This document shows positions 1 to 10,649 of a DNA stretch of 64,000 nt, piece by piece. Numbering within the stretch: position 1 is the first letter of the stretch; each line of letters begins with the position of its first letter. The notes under the pieces are model-generated. The model was not told the origin of the DNA, did no database searches, and worked only from the letters and a program-made list of their open reading frames with translations. A program made the translations under genes and the position numbers. The stretch comes from Hyperoodon ampullatus. Lineage: Eukaryota > Chordata > Mammalia > Artiodactyla > Ziphiidae. The stretch is taken from positions 97,238,942 to 97,302,941 of the forward strand of contig OX457056.1 in the NCBI GenBank assembly GCA_949752795.1, in the 5' to 3' direction.

Positions 1-639
1 GAGAATCTTACATTGGAAGTCGTTTGACATGAACATGAGTTGCTGGAAAGTAGCTAGTATAGGCCAAACCACTGGGTATTCAGCCTCAAGAATAATACTA
101 GATGCTATCGATACATTTGAGGGTATTTTTCCATTACACAATGGCCTCTTATTACTGAGAATTGCCTCCCTGACCCCCAGGGATTAAGTGCTATTGTTGT
201 ACTACGTGACACTGTCATTTTAGCGCAATTAATCAGATGAGATAAGCTGCTGCCTCATGCTGGGCCAATCATATTCTGTCCCTGAGAATTCTGGATTGAG
301 ATTCAAGGACACTGCTGAGTCTCTCTGTATGAGCTGGAATTATAAATTGTAAACTCAGGAACTGTGGGGTGTCCATACTCAGCTATGAGAGTGGGAAGCC
401 ATGTGATGTATATCCTTGAAAACTGAGGCAAATAATCGAGAAAGGCAGAGGCGACTATATGAGAGGAAATTCATTTTGGCTTTATAGTTCCTGATTTCAA
501 TCCTTTGGAAGTAACCATTGCTTTTTTTTCTTTTTCTATCCTTTCACTAATTAATTCCTCCTTTTTTTTTTTTTTTTTTTTTTTTTTGCTTAGGGTAGCT
601 CCAATGATTAACTTGAGGATATTTTTAGAAATCACAGTT
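1..639. other. Unannotated intergenic sequence with a poly(T) tract
   Basis: I recognise no gene here and no repeat with confidence. Reading frames are short and show no protein family. A run of 26 T lies at 562-587. It could be the tail of a decayed antisense retroposon, but no SINE or LINE body follows it. Confidence 0.5.
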
Positions 640-649
640 TTATTCTTTT

Positions 650-953
650 TTAATAAATTTATTTATTTTATTTATTTATTTTTGGATTCATTGGGTCTTC
701 ATTGCTGCACATGGGCTTTTCTCTAGTTGCAGAGAGCGGGGGCTACTCTTCGTTGCCGTGCGCAGACTTCTCATTGCAGTGGCTTCTCTTGTTGCGGAGC
801 ACGGGCTCTAGAGCACAGGCTCAGTAGTTGTGGTGCACGGGCTTATTTGCTCGGGGGCATGTGGGATCTTCCTGGACAAGGGCTCAAACCCGTGTCCCTT
901 GCATTGACAGGCGGATTCTTAACCACTGCGCCACCAGGGAAGCCCCCGCAGTC
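650..953 (-). mobile_element. CHR-type SINE, long subtype (antisense)
   Basis: This is a tRNA-derived, non-autonomous retroposon mobilised by L1. Read on the minus strand it begins with the diagnostic head GGGCTTCCCTGGTGGCGCAG and continues through the box-B-like GGTTTGAGCCC region. A longer body with repeated 'CCACAACTACTGA'-like blocks follows, which marks the long CHR-1-like subtype. The element ends in an A-rich tail (T-rich on the plus strand). Direct repeats TTATTCTTTT flank it at 640-649 and 954-963, consistent with target-primed insertion. The tail is (TTTA)-like rather than pure T, suggesting an older copy than the short SINEs. Confidence 0.85.
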
Positions 954-963
954 TTATTCTTTT

Positions 964-1312
964 AATGTATACCATAATTCCTTTCACTAGACCTTCACTA
1001 GACCTTCAAAATATATACGGCACATGTGTCTAAGTGCCTTACATAGAATGGGTGCTCAAATTAAACCGTACAGGAAGGTAACAGAATTAATAACTAACAA
1101 CATTTTGTGCCTTATGTTAAAATGTCTACAGCAAACATTGTGTCCAGTTTTGTTACAGTTTTTTTTAACTAAAATAAGCCATTCATAACACAGGTAAAAC
1201 TTTTTCCTTTAATAGTGATTGTTTCTATATATGACAATACAGGTTTCAGAAAAGAATTTTGCCCAATAATTTCTCCATTTGTTTTATTATTTTTTTATCA
1301 AAGAAAATGATT
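964..1312. other. Unannotated intergenic sequence
   Basis: AT-rich sequence between two SINEs. No gene, RNA or recognisable repeat is seen. Confidence 0.45.
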
Positions 1313-1326
1313 GGCACATTTTTTCT

Positions 1327-1526
1327 TTTTTTTTTTTTTTTTTTTTGCGGTATGCGGGCCTCTCACTGTTGTGGCCTCTCCCGTTGCGGAGCACAGGCTC
1401 CGGATGCACAGGCTCAGCGGCCATGGCTCAGGGGCCCAGCCGCTCCGTGGCATGTGGGATCTTCCCAGACTGGGGCACGAACCCGTGTCCCCTGCATCGG
1501 CAGGTGGACTCTCAACCACTGCGCCA
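1327..1526 (-). mobile_element. CHR-type SINE, short subtype, 5'-truncated (antisense)
   Basis: The GC-rich body and a poly(T) tract of about 20 bases mark a short CHR SINE inserted in reverse. Exact 14-bp direct repeats (GGCACATTTTTTCT) lie at 1313-1326 and 1527-1540. The element's first dozen or so bases, the usual 'GGGCTTCCCTGGT' head, are absent because the TSD directly follows GCGCAG. So this is a naturally 5'-truncated insertion rather than later decay. Confidence 0.9.
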
Positions 1527-1799
1527 GGCACATTTTTTCTAAATTTTAGCTGTTTGCATTTCTTGGGAGACTTTGTGGTATAGGTTATTGTAGCAAATTT
1601 AAAGAAAACCAAGAATAAATAGTTTTTAGACACCTGTCTTGTATTTAGGTTCTTACGGACAAGTAATCAAGCAAACAGGAGGTTGTAATAATAGGATATA
1701 TAAAAACTGAGTGCCAATAAAAATTTAGAAGCAACATAAATTATTATTACTGATATTAATATTGGTAATAGTTAAGATGGTCTTTGAAGTCCCAGTAGT

Positions 1800-1945
1800 A
1801 GTATAACTGACATTTAACAAGTACCTATTCTGTACCATGAACTCTGCTACAACTTTTATGATTCTCTCATTAATCTTCATAGCAACTATGATAACTGTTA
1901 TCATTTTACAGATGAGAAAATGAAAACTTAGTGACATTAATAATT
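1800..1945 (-). repeat. MIR-like ancient SINE fragment
   Basis: The antisense MIR core signature is visible at 'TTTACAGATGAGAAAATGAAAACTTAG', given here in pieces: TTTTACAGATGAGAAAATGA followed by the AACTTAG stretch. Upstream is a decayed 'CATTTAACAAGTACCTA' block. MIR is an old tRNA-derived mammalian SINE. Ends are approximate. Confidence 0.6.
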
Positions 1946-3604
1946 TTTAAATGTCTGTGAGGTTCAGTTAAGTATTTTAATTTTATGTTTTGAGAAGATT
2001 CATTTTAGTATATGAGACCCATACTTTACATATGAAACATGATCATTATAATTTTTCTTTTGAGACTTTTTCTCCTGACACTTTCATCTACCTTGAAGCA
2101 GACCTTCTCCATATCCTTAGGTACTTAATAAAGAGCATGAAAAGGTCATTATTAAATGTTCCAACCAAAATATTAAACCCAAAATATTTGCCCTAATACC
2201 AGCCAACTAAACATTATTGTCAAGGGAACAGAAGTCCTTATATCTTTTACTATTCTTTCTTCAGTTTTTCATAATGTTTTTTCTTTCTGATGTTAATCTT
2301 CTCCTCAGGATATGACATCCTCTGATATTTGAAAATGAATGGTGTTTCCTCCAAGTTTTGAGTGACTAGGAGGTTGTTAAGATTATAAATGTGTATTCTC
2401 AGACACTTGAACATTGTTCATAAATTGGATTTTTGAAGTGTTAGCAGTGTTCTCTTTGAGGGATTAATCTCTCCTTCAATAGACTTGGGGAGGAGGACGA
2501 GCAGCCTAAATGTAATATTCGACCAACTTTATCACACTAGTTTTTAAAACTCAAGACCCCAACTTATCTCTTGAGGAATTTTTCATCTCTTTAATCTCAT
2601 ATTTCTCCTCTGTCAGCCAGATCACACATTTTTAGTGCATTTCCAGAATTTTGTCCATGTATCCTGAATATGTTTTCATCCCTATTTTCATGCCATTCCA
2701 TCTTATTTCAAGGGTTTCAAGGCAAGTGCCTCAGTAAAAACATTTTACTTCACTTATTTTCACCTTATAAAATTCACGGAAATAAGTGGAACAAATACGT
2801 TTGAAAGCATCTTAATCAAAGATAGGGGTGCCCCTTCCCTCTTCAAGGAAAACTTTACTTTTGCCATAGGGGCACCTGTAATTTGGAAATTTCCATCCTA
2901 AGTAGAAAGTCTAAAAGCACATTTTGTTCCTTCTTTACTCCTAGGTAGTAAGCAGACGTCTAGGGAAATGTTTTGGAAATTTAGTAAATATAATCCTTTC
3001 TATGATCTAAGAGGATTGCCCATGGTATATAGAAACTTGACAGTGATAGTGAATCTTGCAAGTGATTGACATAGTACAAAGCAGGCTTTGTTAAAATCCA
3101 AAAATCTTATTCTCCTAAAAGATAACAGTTCCACTCCAGTTTTGAATTTAATAACTTAAGGAAGCTAATCGTTTGTTTCTAAAGTTGGGAAAGCAGATCC
3201 TCAAATGAGATAATCATATTTACAAGGCCATCAGTTACTTTTGTGGTCAAGGGCAATTGCTAGGAACTCTTGACAAAAGATGAAATAATAAGATTGGGGG
3301 ATGGTATTGTGGATTCTTTCTTTAAATAATTTTAACTTACAAAAATATTTCATACAAGGTGACATAAAAATAACTATAGTAATTATGATTGATGATACAA
3401 ATATATTCTGCTATTTAGATTTTATAATGCTTTGCAGAATATATTGTTCTCTTTTAAAGGTTCTATAAGAAAGGCATGGAGGATATGTTTTTTTCACCTT
3501 TACAAAGATGATGCAATGACATATAGAGTTCAGTGGTTTGTACAAGGACATATTGTAAATATGATAAATGAAACCCAATTCCAAGTCCCTGTGTGGTATA
3601 GGGT
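1946..3604. other. Unannotated intergenic sequence
   Basis: About 1.7 kb of AT-rich sequence. No open frame resembles a known family, and no clear repeat, RNA gene or promoter is seen. Confidence 0.45.
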
Positions 3605-3785
3605 AGGACTTTCTAAAACTGTAGTATACATTTGAATCACCCAGAAAGTTTGTTTAAACCAATTTCTGAGTGCCACCCCTACAGACTGATTCAGTGCATC
3701 TGAGATGGAGCCAAGGTGGACTTTTCTAACAAGCTCCCAAGTGATAGTAACACAGCTGTTCCATGGATCACACTCTGAGCAGCCG
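3605..3785 (+). mobile_element. MER5A-like hAT-Charlie non-autonomous DNA transposon (decayed)
   Basis: The order of blocks matches MER5A in sense orientation. An 'AATCACCCAGAAAGTTTG' block comes first, then a GAGTGCCACCCCTACAGACT segment, then a 'CTGATTCAGTGCATCTGAGATGGAGCC' region. An 'AACAAGCTCCCAAGTGAT' block closes it. MER5A is a short non-autonomous hAT element with no coding capacity. Terminal inverted repeats are too eroded to read, so boundaries are approximate. Confidence 0.6.
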
Positions 3786-4446
3786 ATTCTGACAGATATT
3801 GGTTTTAATCTTGGGGTAGCACATTATAATTCTTATTTTTTAAGTCATTTAAGCTTTTTAAACCACGTTCTCCTTAGCCTCACATTAAAAAAAAATCATA
3901 TGTAGTTTTATTGTGAGAACTAAATGAAAAATAGGTTAAAAACATCTAATCTATCCTAAGTGGTCATATTACTAATTCCATTCTGCTCTCTATGGAGCCA
4001 TCCTGTGGAGTTTTATTGATTCCTCCAGTTCCTTTCTCCTCAAGATTGCCACTCTATTCCCATTCTGATGGAGTCAAGCAACCTTTAATGCTTCATTCTG
4101 ACATCTTCCTGAGAAGGTATTGAACTGAAAATTCAGCAGTTGAGAGAATTATTTATTATTAGAAGTATTAAGTTCTTTATACGACACCAGCTCTCTCCTA
4201 AGTTTGCGATAGATTCATCATTTTAATATTTCTTTCAGAGTTTTATCATAAAAATGACTCATTAATTCAGACCATTCTGAAAAACTGAATGTGAGAATTT
4301 GGGAAAAGGCAAGGCCTAAGTTGAACTTGTCATCATCTGTGGGATGAAATTTCTTCTAGCGGACATATTGGCATAGGAGTACAAAATTATTTGAAGGTAT
4401 GCATGTAATTTAATTGACAGAGTAAACTAATCTAAAGTATTTTAAT
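3786..4446. other. Unannotated intergenic sequence
   Basis: Nothing recognisable. Ordinary AT-rich sequence between a DNA-transposon fossil and a SINE. Confidence 0.45.
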
Positions 4447-4460
4447 AAAGAGTTGTTTTA

Positions 4461-4680
4461 GGGCTTCCCTGGTGGCGCAGTGGTTGGGAATCCGCCTGCC
4501 GATGCAGGGGACACAGGTTCGTGCCCCGGTCCGGGAGGATCCCACATGCCGCGGAGCGGCTGGGCCCCTGAGCCATGGCCGCTGGGCCTGCGCACCCGGA
4601 GCCTGTGCTCCGCAATGGGAGAGGCCACAACAGTGAGAGGCCCGCGTACCGCAAAAAAAAAAAACAAACAAGCAAACAAA
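4461..4680 (+). mobile_element. CHR-type SINE, short subtype (sense), complete
   Basis: Complete sense copy. The head GGGCTTCCCTGGTGGCGCAG is followed by the tRNA-like B-box region (GGTTCGTGCCCCGG) and the GC-rich 'GCCGCGGAGCGGCTGGGCCC' body. It ends in an A-rich tail carrying AAACAAACAAGC variants. Exact 14-bp TSDs (AAAGAGTTGTTTTA) lie at 4447-4460 and 4681-4694. No internal damage is obvious, so it looks fairly young. Confidence 0.93.
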
Positions 4681-4694
4681 AAAGAGTTGTTTTA

Positions 4695-5341
4695 ATTTGA
4701 AACAAATTTTATTTTATGCTATTTTGCTTCATTGCAACTGTGAGCTTCAATTTTCAAATAAACACTAAAAATTTTAATAAGATACATTTCCATCTACTCA
4801 AGTACAAAAAAGTCATGAAAACACTTATATACCATTTTAAATAATTATATTTTTAAATATAGTATTTTACATTTTATTGCTATGATATTTTAAATCAATT
4901 TTATTGGGATGTATATAAAGAAAACGTATGGCAATGCAGGACTATACATACAAATTCATGCATATTAAATATTTTTAAAAAGTGAAATTGGAGTTCTTAT
5001 ATATCATTTTTTTTTAATTTGGAAGAAACCAAAAGGTATACTTAAAAAACATTATTTTTTTAAATGACAATTGCTATAACTTCTATACTAAAAGGAAAAT
5101 AAAACTAGATAGCACAATGAAAATATTTTGGATTCCACATGATTTAAGTCCAAATAATACTTTCCAAATTTTTCCCAGGCATAGAATATGTAACCAGATC
5201 ACTTCAACTAGTATTTAATATGGGTTGCTTTTTATTGATGATTTATTTATATCTGTTAATAGCTGTATGGGAGTATTGGAGAGTGTTTCAGTTCTACTAT
5301 TGAGAGACTATCTTCCTGAATTAACCCCCCTCTTTCTGCTT
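4695..5341. other. Unannotated AT-rich sequence
   Basis: Very AT-rich. No gene or recognisable repeat body. Confidence 0.45.
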
Positions 5342-5353
5342 TGTCTTTATCTT

Positions 5354-5556
5354 TTTTTTTTTTTGCGGTACATGGGCCTTTCACTGTTGTGGCCTCTCCC
5401 GTTGCAGAGCACAGGCTCCGGGTGTGCAGGCCCAGCAGCCACGGCTCACGGACCCAGTCGCTCCGCGGCACGTGGGATCCTCCCGGACTGGGGCACGAAC
5501 CCGTGTTCCCTGCATCGGCAGGCGGACTCTCAACCACTGTGCCACCAGGGAAGCCC
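5354..5556 (-). mobile_element. CHR-type SINE, short subtype (antisense)
   Basis: Reverse copy with a short poly(T) tract, the GC-rich body and an intact head (CCACCAGGGAAGCCC on the plus strand). Near-exact TSDs TGTCTTTATCTT / TGTCCTTATCTT lie at 5342-5353 and 5557-5568, with one mismatch. Several CpG sites have become TG or CA, for example in 'CACTGTGCCACC'. It is therefore somewhat older than the copy at 40291. Confidence 0.9.
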
Positions 5557-5568
5557 TGTCCTTATCTT

Positions 5569-6321
5569 GTATAAGGTTCAGGCCTTGCTTTACCAATGTC
5601 TTGAACTTGCAGTTCATAATCATATTTCCTATCTCAGAGTGCCTCATATTTGGTCAGGATGATGATGAAACTACCCAGTGTTTTAATTCCCCTGACGTGG
5701 CTTCAAGAGATTCCTTCAGATTTGTTACCATTTTAGTTCCACTAGTGCAGTTCAATGTATTCAGGTCAAGGAACATCTTTTTGTTATGTCCCTACCAAAG
5801 ATGAGCAGGTAGTGAATACCCTAAATTAAGACTGTGAACATTTCTTAGATAGTAGGACATATAAAAATTCTGTAGACCTAATATCATTAAAAACTTCTTC
5901 ATTAAATATTTCTTATTGAAATGAAAACAGGGCCTAGAAATTCTCTGAAATGACCTCAATTAAAGAAATTATTATTATAAGGAGATTATTGTGTTAGGCA
6001 AATGAAATACAAAAAAACTCCACAAAAACAAGAATGAAAATTTAGGGTTCGTGGGGAGAAGTCATATTTCACATAGCTTAACAAATTAGGTAGAACCAGT
6101 CTTCTATACTTGTGACCTAAATAACCATTGATAATTTTTTAAAAGCTACATATTAGAACCAATTCCAAATGTATGTATTTCCATGAAGAAATACTATGAA
6201 ATAAACATCTGCATGTTAGTTTCCAGATACATGGAATAAATAGATATTGTATTGCATTTTTTAGGTAAACACTCCTAAAATAAGCAGAAACTGCAAACAA
6301 TTTTCCCTGGCAATGAAGAAG
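5569..6321. other. Unannotated intergenic sequence
   Basis: No recognisable gene or repeat. Confidence 0.45.
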
Positions 6322-6356
6322 ATATATATATATACACACACACACACACATACACA
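6322..6356. repeat. Compound microsatellite (TA)n(CA)n
   Basis: A run of alternating TA passes into alternating CA. It is a simple tandem repeat with no coding role and a likely length polymorphism. Confidence 0.85.
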
Positions 6357-6399
6357 GTTCTTATAGTTCTGCTTCTCTCAATAAACCCTGAACACAGAA

Positions 6400-8640
6400 T
6401 TTGGAACAGAGAGTGGCTGCAGAGTAACCTACTGTCCTGATTTGCTAGGAATATGGTTTTCTGGGATGTGAGGTATTCAGTACTATCATTGGGACAATTC
6501 TGGGCAAACTGGGGTGATTCATCAATCTACCTCAGAGAACCAGAATTTTGAGGATGAGTTTTCTGAATCGTTTTAGGGTTTCCTGAAACTAGTTCTCTGA
6601 TTTTATTAGCTTTAAACACATTAATGTTTATGTTTCCAGTGGTGAAGTGGGCACTGGGTAATCCATGGCATGCATGGCAAGTGGTCACTCAAATTATCAT
6701 GTATAGATACCTGTAATCAGTTGCCTATAAAAAGCAAGGCACTGGGTAACAAAGTATTCACTACTATAAAAACTTAAGTGAAAATGAAAAGAGTATAATG
6801 GGCTTGGTTGTTTGCTTCTAACCACACTGAATAATTTAGGAAAGAAAACGGTATGATCATGCTGTAAATTCTCAGCTCAAGGAAACTGAAAGCTTCTATA
6901 ATTGCCCTGAAGGAAACCTACATCTTTCATATCTCCAGAACCAATATTTCTGAAAACCACACTCAATGTCTAACCCTGCAGATGGCTGAATAATAATGCA
7001 AGTTGAATTCCCAATGTCTCAAGGTCACTCTCAGTCAAGCTGGAGCAAAGATTGAGAAGGAATGCAATAGTAAAATTTGGCATGGGGGCAAATGAACAGA
7101 TTCCAGTTAAGCTGAGAACCTTGAAACCCTAATTTATGCTGTGTCTTCTGTAGAATCAGCTCTGCCTAAGAAGACTAGCCTCCCTCGCCTAAAGAAATTA
7201 TAATTTGCTCCTGTGAGGCAGTTGCCTTGCAAAACACTGATGATTCCTCCTCAGAGCCTTTCCTACCACCTATCCTTGTGTCCAGATTCATAATCAGATT
7301 AAAGTCCCATCAGGCCCCAAAGGATCTGAGGTACAAAATGTGTCCCATGAGGAAGTATGATGCACACTAAAATAATTGCACAATTTTACCAATATGTATC
7401 AACTAAAGCCTTGAGAATATGTGTGGGGATAAAGCTTAAGAGAGGAGTGTTCAGATTGAAGAAATATGAAGTTGGGCTCCAGATTCAATGTTTTAGCTTG
7501 AGAAGGTTAATAATGACTCTAATTGTTTGCTTGGTTGGTTGACTGAAATAAGGATCAAAAGATGCCTTACACTCACTAAAGATAGATACACACACAAAGA
7601 TGCCTTACACTAATAAAGCCAATATGCCAGAACTTCTTTGGTATACTGTAGGTCAGGGTATCCAAAGGCTTAGAACTGCTAGAGGGCATTTATCGCATAA
7701 GTCTTGCCAACCCACCTTCATGGAAATCCAGAGGATATTCTCTTCACCATACCTTTAAAAATGAAATTTGTGAAAGAAGCCTCAGCATCCTTGAAGAGCT
7801 CTGTGGTCACTCTTCTCTGGGGTCAGAAATTATATTGAGAATTGCTACCATAGAACTGGGATTCCCTAAATTCCATGGGGATAATTGGATCCCAGGGCAC
7901 AGGGACCAAGTGGCAGCACTTAATTGCCAAAGACAGGATGGTCATAGTTTCTGTAATGGACAGTAAAGCCAAAGCAGTAATCAGAATATTCTGACCTATA
8001 GAGATATGGTGTTGGCTAGCTGATCTTTGGTGTCCCTGGAGTGAAATAGATGAGCAGAAAACTACATTGTTACTTGATCTGTATAAATGGGAAAGCTCTA
8101 GGTCTAGCGAACAGAGGTTTGACTGGAATAATCAAATCAAAGAACTGTGGCCCTTCCTTCATTTAATTCCCAAGTCTGAACCAATTCACAGACCTAGAAC
8201 TCCTTGAAGGAATGTAATGCTACATGCTCTTGAGGACGAATCCTGGTACATTGCCAAAATTTTATACTGCTAATTTTCCTCCCTGCCTTCTTTAAGGAGA
8301 ACTGTAGCCATTTTCCAGTATAACTCTGAATTAAGGAAGGGAGCATAATCAGACATTTTAGGGATTACAAAATACTGGATAAGAAACGAAATTAAGACCT
8401 AGAGACCCAAACATCACTGTTAAAGCAGTGGCTAATAGTTAGAGTAGAAGCTAATGGTCAGGTGATCAAGGGAGTTCCACCTGTAGTTAAGCCTACAGTG
8501 TGTCCAGTAAGTCCCTGAACCCATTCTATGGTTATTTCCTCAGTTACAGATGTATAATTGAAATAGACATAGTGAACAGCTGGTGGAGCCTCTGTATTTT
8601 ATTCCCTCACCTTTGAAGTAAGGTCTTTTATGGTTAGAAA
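6400..8640 (+). pseudogene. Decayed ERVL internal sequence (gag region)
   Basis: The sequence follows the internal gag-region sequence of ERVL-class endogenous retroviruses over roughly 7.08-8.30 kb. The match is block by block, and extension to about 6.4 and 8.64 kb is likely. In a functional element this region encodes the structural capsid precursor. Here every frame is broken by stops and indels, and no frame longer than about 60 codons survives. A 38-40 bp local duplication (copies starting near 7557 and 7597) adds further disruption. No protease or RT domain and no flanking ERVL LTRs are evident, so this is an isolated internal fragment with no coding potential. The family call rests on memory of nucleotide similarity, and a profile search would settle it. 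Confidence 0.65.
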
Positions 8641-8665
8641 GGACAAATAGAAACCACTAGGACTA

Positions 8666-8739
8666 CCTCTCTCTCTCTCTTCCTCTCTCCCTCTCTCTCT
8701 CTCTCTATGTATCTATATCTATATAGATATAGATATAGT
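8666..8739. repeat. Compound microsatellite (CT)n(TATC/GATA)n
   Basis: A CT-rich tract with TCCTC interruptions passes into an ATCTATATCTATATAGATAT block with partial dyad symmetry. It lies between the ERVL remnant and the inverted LTR. Confidence 0.85.
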
Positions 8740-8749
8740 AAATGAAACA

Positions 8750-9545
8750 AAAACAATACCTCATTTCTAGAGGGATTGTAAAGACTGGTGGCACCATCAA
8801 CTTGGGAAATTCAGGGGTGGTGATTCTTACTGTCAAAGAGAAACAAGGTTGGGTAGAAGTTAAAGGTGGTAAAGCCAGATTTTATTCAGCAATAACTACC
8901 AGAGTTGGAAGAGAAATCAGCATAAACTGAGCTCAACTTTGCAGAAACAAAAGGCAGGAGACTTGAAATGCTGGGTATGCTATAGGAAAGACACTGAAGG
9001 GCCTTAAGGGGAGGTTTGATCCATGTGGCCAGGCTATCTGGGTTTGCTAATTGATGCTTGTCTAGAAGAGAAACAAACTTCTGGTATTTCTATGACAAGC
9101 AGGGGGAATAATTGTACAAGTTGGAATGAGGTGCCTAGAATTTAAGAACTTCCCCTCCTACAGGGACTGGGAAGAAAGAGAGTTATCTCCCTGAATATTT
9201 TCATTTCGAATAGAGGACTCCCAGGTCCTTAGGATGACAGTTCTGGGGGGTGGAAGATTAACATCTCAAAAGGGCAGAGAAAGGATTTATAATTATAAGT
9301 TTTCTAAAATAACTGCTCTAAAGGGGGTTCAGAGCCTATCAGCCTATCATAGAACAAAATTCTCCTGGCAGCATTGAGCTTTCTTAGGCAGGCATTTTAA
9401 ATGGGGGTGGGGTCATCCTAAAAAAGCACCTTAGGCTGCTACAAGTCATGCTGGAGTTTGGTGCAGGGGTCTCAGTGCAGGGGTTTGGATGGAGAATTTA
9501 GGTGCTGAGAGTTTTTTCAGTTAACACTACCACATTCCTGCTCCA
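8750..9545 (-). repeat. Solo LTR, ERV1-like, antisense
   Basis: Read on the minus strand this has LTR layout. A long U3-like part is followed by a polyadenylation hexamer AATAAA (plus-strand TTTATT at 8881-8886). Next comes a C/T-rich R-U5 containing 'CCTTGTTTCTCTTTGACAG', which is typical of gammaretrovirus-like (ERV1) LTRs. No paired LTR or internal ERV sequence in the same orientation is nearby, so it is probably a recombination-derived solo LTR. The exact family and ends are uncertain. Confidence 0.55.
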
Positions 9546-9740
9546 CTCACAAATTTGGCCTGTGTAGAAGAAAAAATGAATCTTTAAAAAAATGACTGAT
9601 AATTATAAACTTAATGAGGGGGTGACTCGAATTGCAGCTGCTATAACAGATGAGATTTTGGTGTAAGAGCAAATATATACATTCCCCGGCACCTACTACG
9701 TAATTATTGATTTGGCAAATGCTCTTTTTTCTCTACATAT

Positions 9741-10400
9741 TGTATTCATTTTCCATTGCTGCTGTAACTAGTTACCATGAATTTAGTGGCTTGGAACAAC
9801 ACAACTTTATTATTTTATAGTTCTGGAGGTCAGAAGTCTAAAGTCAATTTCCCTGGGCTAAAGTCAAGGTATTAACTGATTCCTTCTGGAGACTCTGGGG
9901 GATGAATCTCTTCTCTTGTCTTTTTCAACTTCTAATGGCTGCCTGTATTCCTTGCCTTGGGGCCCCTTCCTTCATATTCAAAGTGGTCACTCCAATTTCT
10001 GCTCCCATTATCACATCTGCTTCTCCTCTGACTCCTCCTGAGTCCCTGTTACAAAGACCTGTGTGATTACTTGGACCCACCTGGATCCAGGATAACCCCA
10101 CTATCTCAAGATCATTAATTTAGTCACACTTCTAAAGTCCCTTTTGGCATATGCATCAACATTCACAACTTCTGGGGAATAGGATGAGAACAACTCTGCT
10201 TTCAATGTCACATCCCCTTCTCTAACTTTGACCTTCTTGTTTCCCTCCTATAAGACTCTTGTGTTTACATTGGGCCCACGTGGATAATCTCCCCATCTCA
10301 AGACCTTTAACTTAGTCATATCTGTACTATCCCTTTTCCATGTAAGGTAACACATTCACAGGTTTCTGAGATTAGGCTGCAGACACTTTGGGGATGCCAT
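9741..10400 (-). repeat. Ancient LTR-like repeat (antisense) with duplicated 3' half
   Basis: The plus strand starts with a 'CCATTGCTGCTGTAAC' block and 'AGTGGCTTGGAACAACACAA'. This is the reverse complement of a common mammalian LTR end carrying AATAAA and GTTGTTTTAAGCCAC-like signals. The same family recurs at 20862-21352. The segment with 'GACCCACCTGGAT...ATCTCAAGA...ACATTCACA' at about 10070-10180 is repeated, diverged, at about 10270-10370 ('GGCCCACGTGGATAATCTCC'). I infer an internal duplication or a nested second copy. Naming it ERVL or MaLR is tentative. Confidence 0.55.
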
Positions 10401-10649
10401 TATTCTGTTTTCCAAAAGCCCTTATCATGATGTGAGATGGGTTTTGTACAAAGGTGGTTCTGTAAACAACTATATGCACTGGTCATAGACCAATTTTACT
10501 CAAAGTTTGTGACACAACCATCTATTTTTAAAATATTAGAACTAAAGAACGTAAATATATACATATTTATTATATACGTATGTATATACATATACATGTT
10601 TTATAGGACATATAGAGAAACAATTGTTGTGTCAATCTAAAGAGACAAG
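10401..10649. other. AT-rich spacer with imperfect (TA)n
   Basis: It contains an imperfect TATATACA-type stretch around 10550-10600. No gene is seen. Confidence 0.45.

Noticed and set aside
4461..4680. tRNA-like A/B boxes of the CHR SINEs as possible functional tRNA genes
   Set aside because: The tRNA-like heads lack a full cloverleaf and are followed by SINE bodies, A-rich tails and TSDs. They are retroposons, although RNA polymerase III promotion is plausible.
5225..5662. A 145-codon open frame on the plus strand, the longest outside L1 in the first 20 kb
   Set aside because: Its middle is the translated CHR SINE in antisense, the same text found at all the other CHR copies (for example 1279-1542, 15097-15352). 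It is not a gene.
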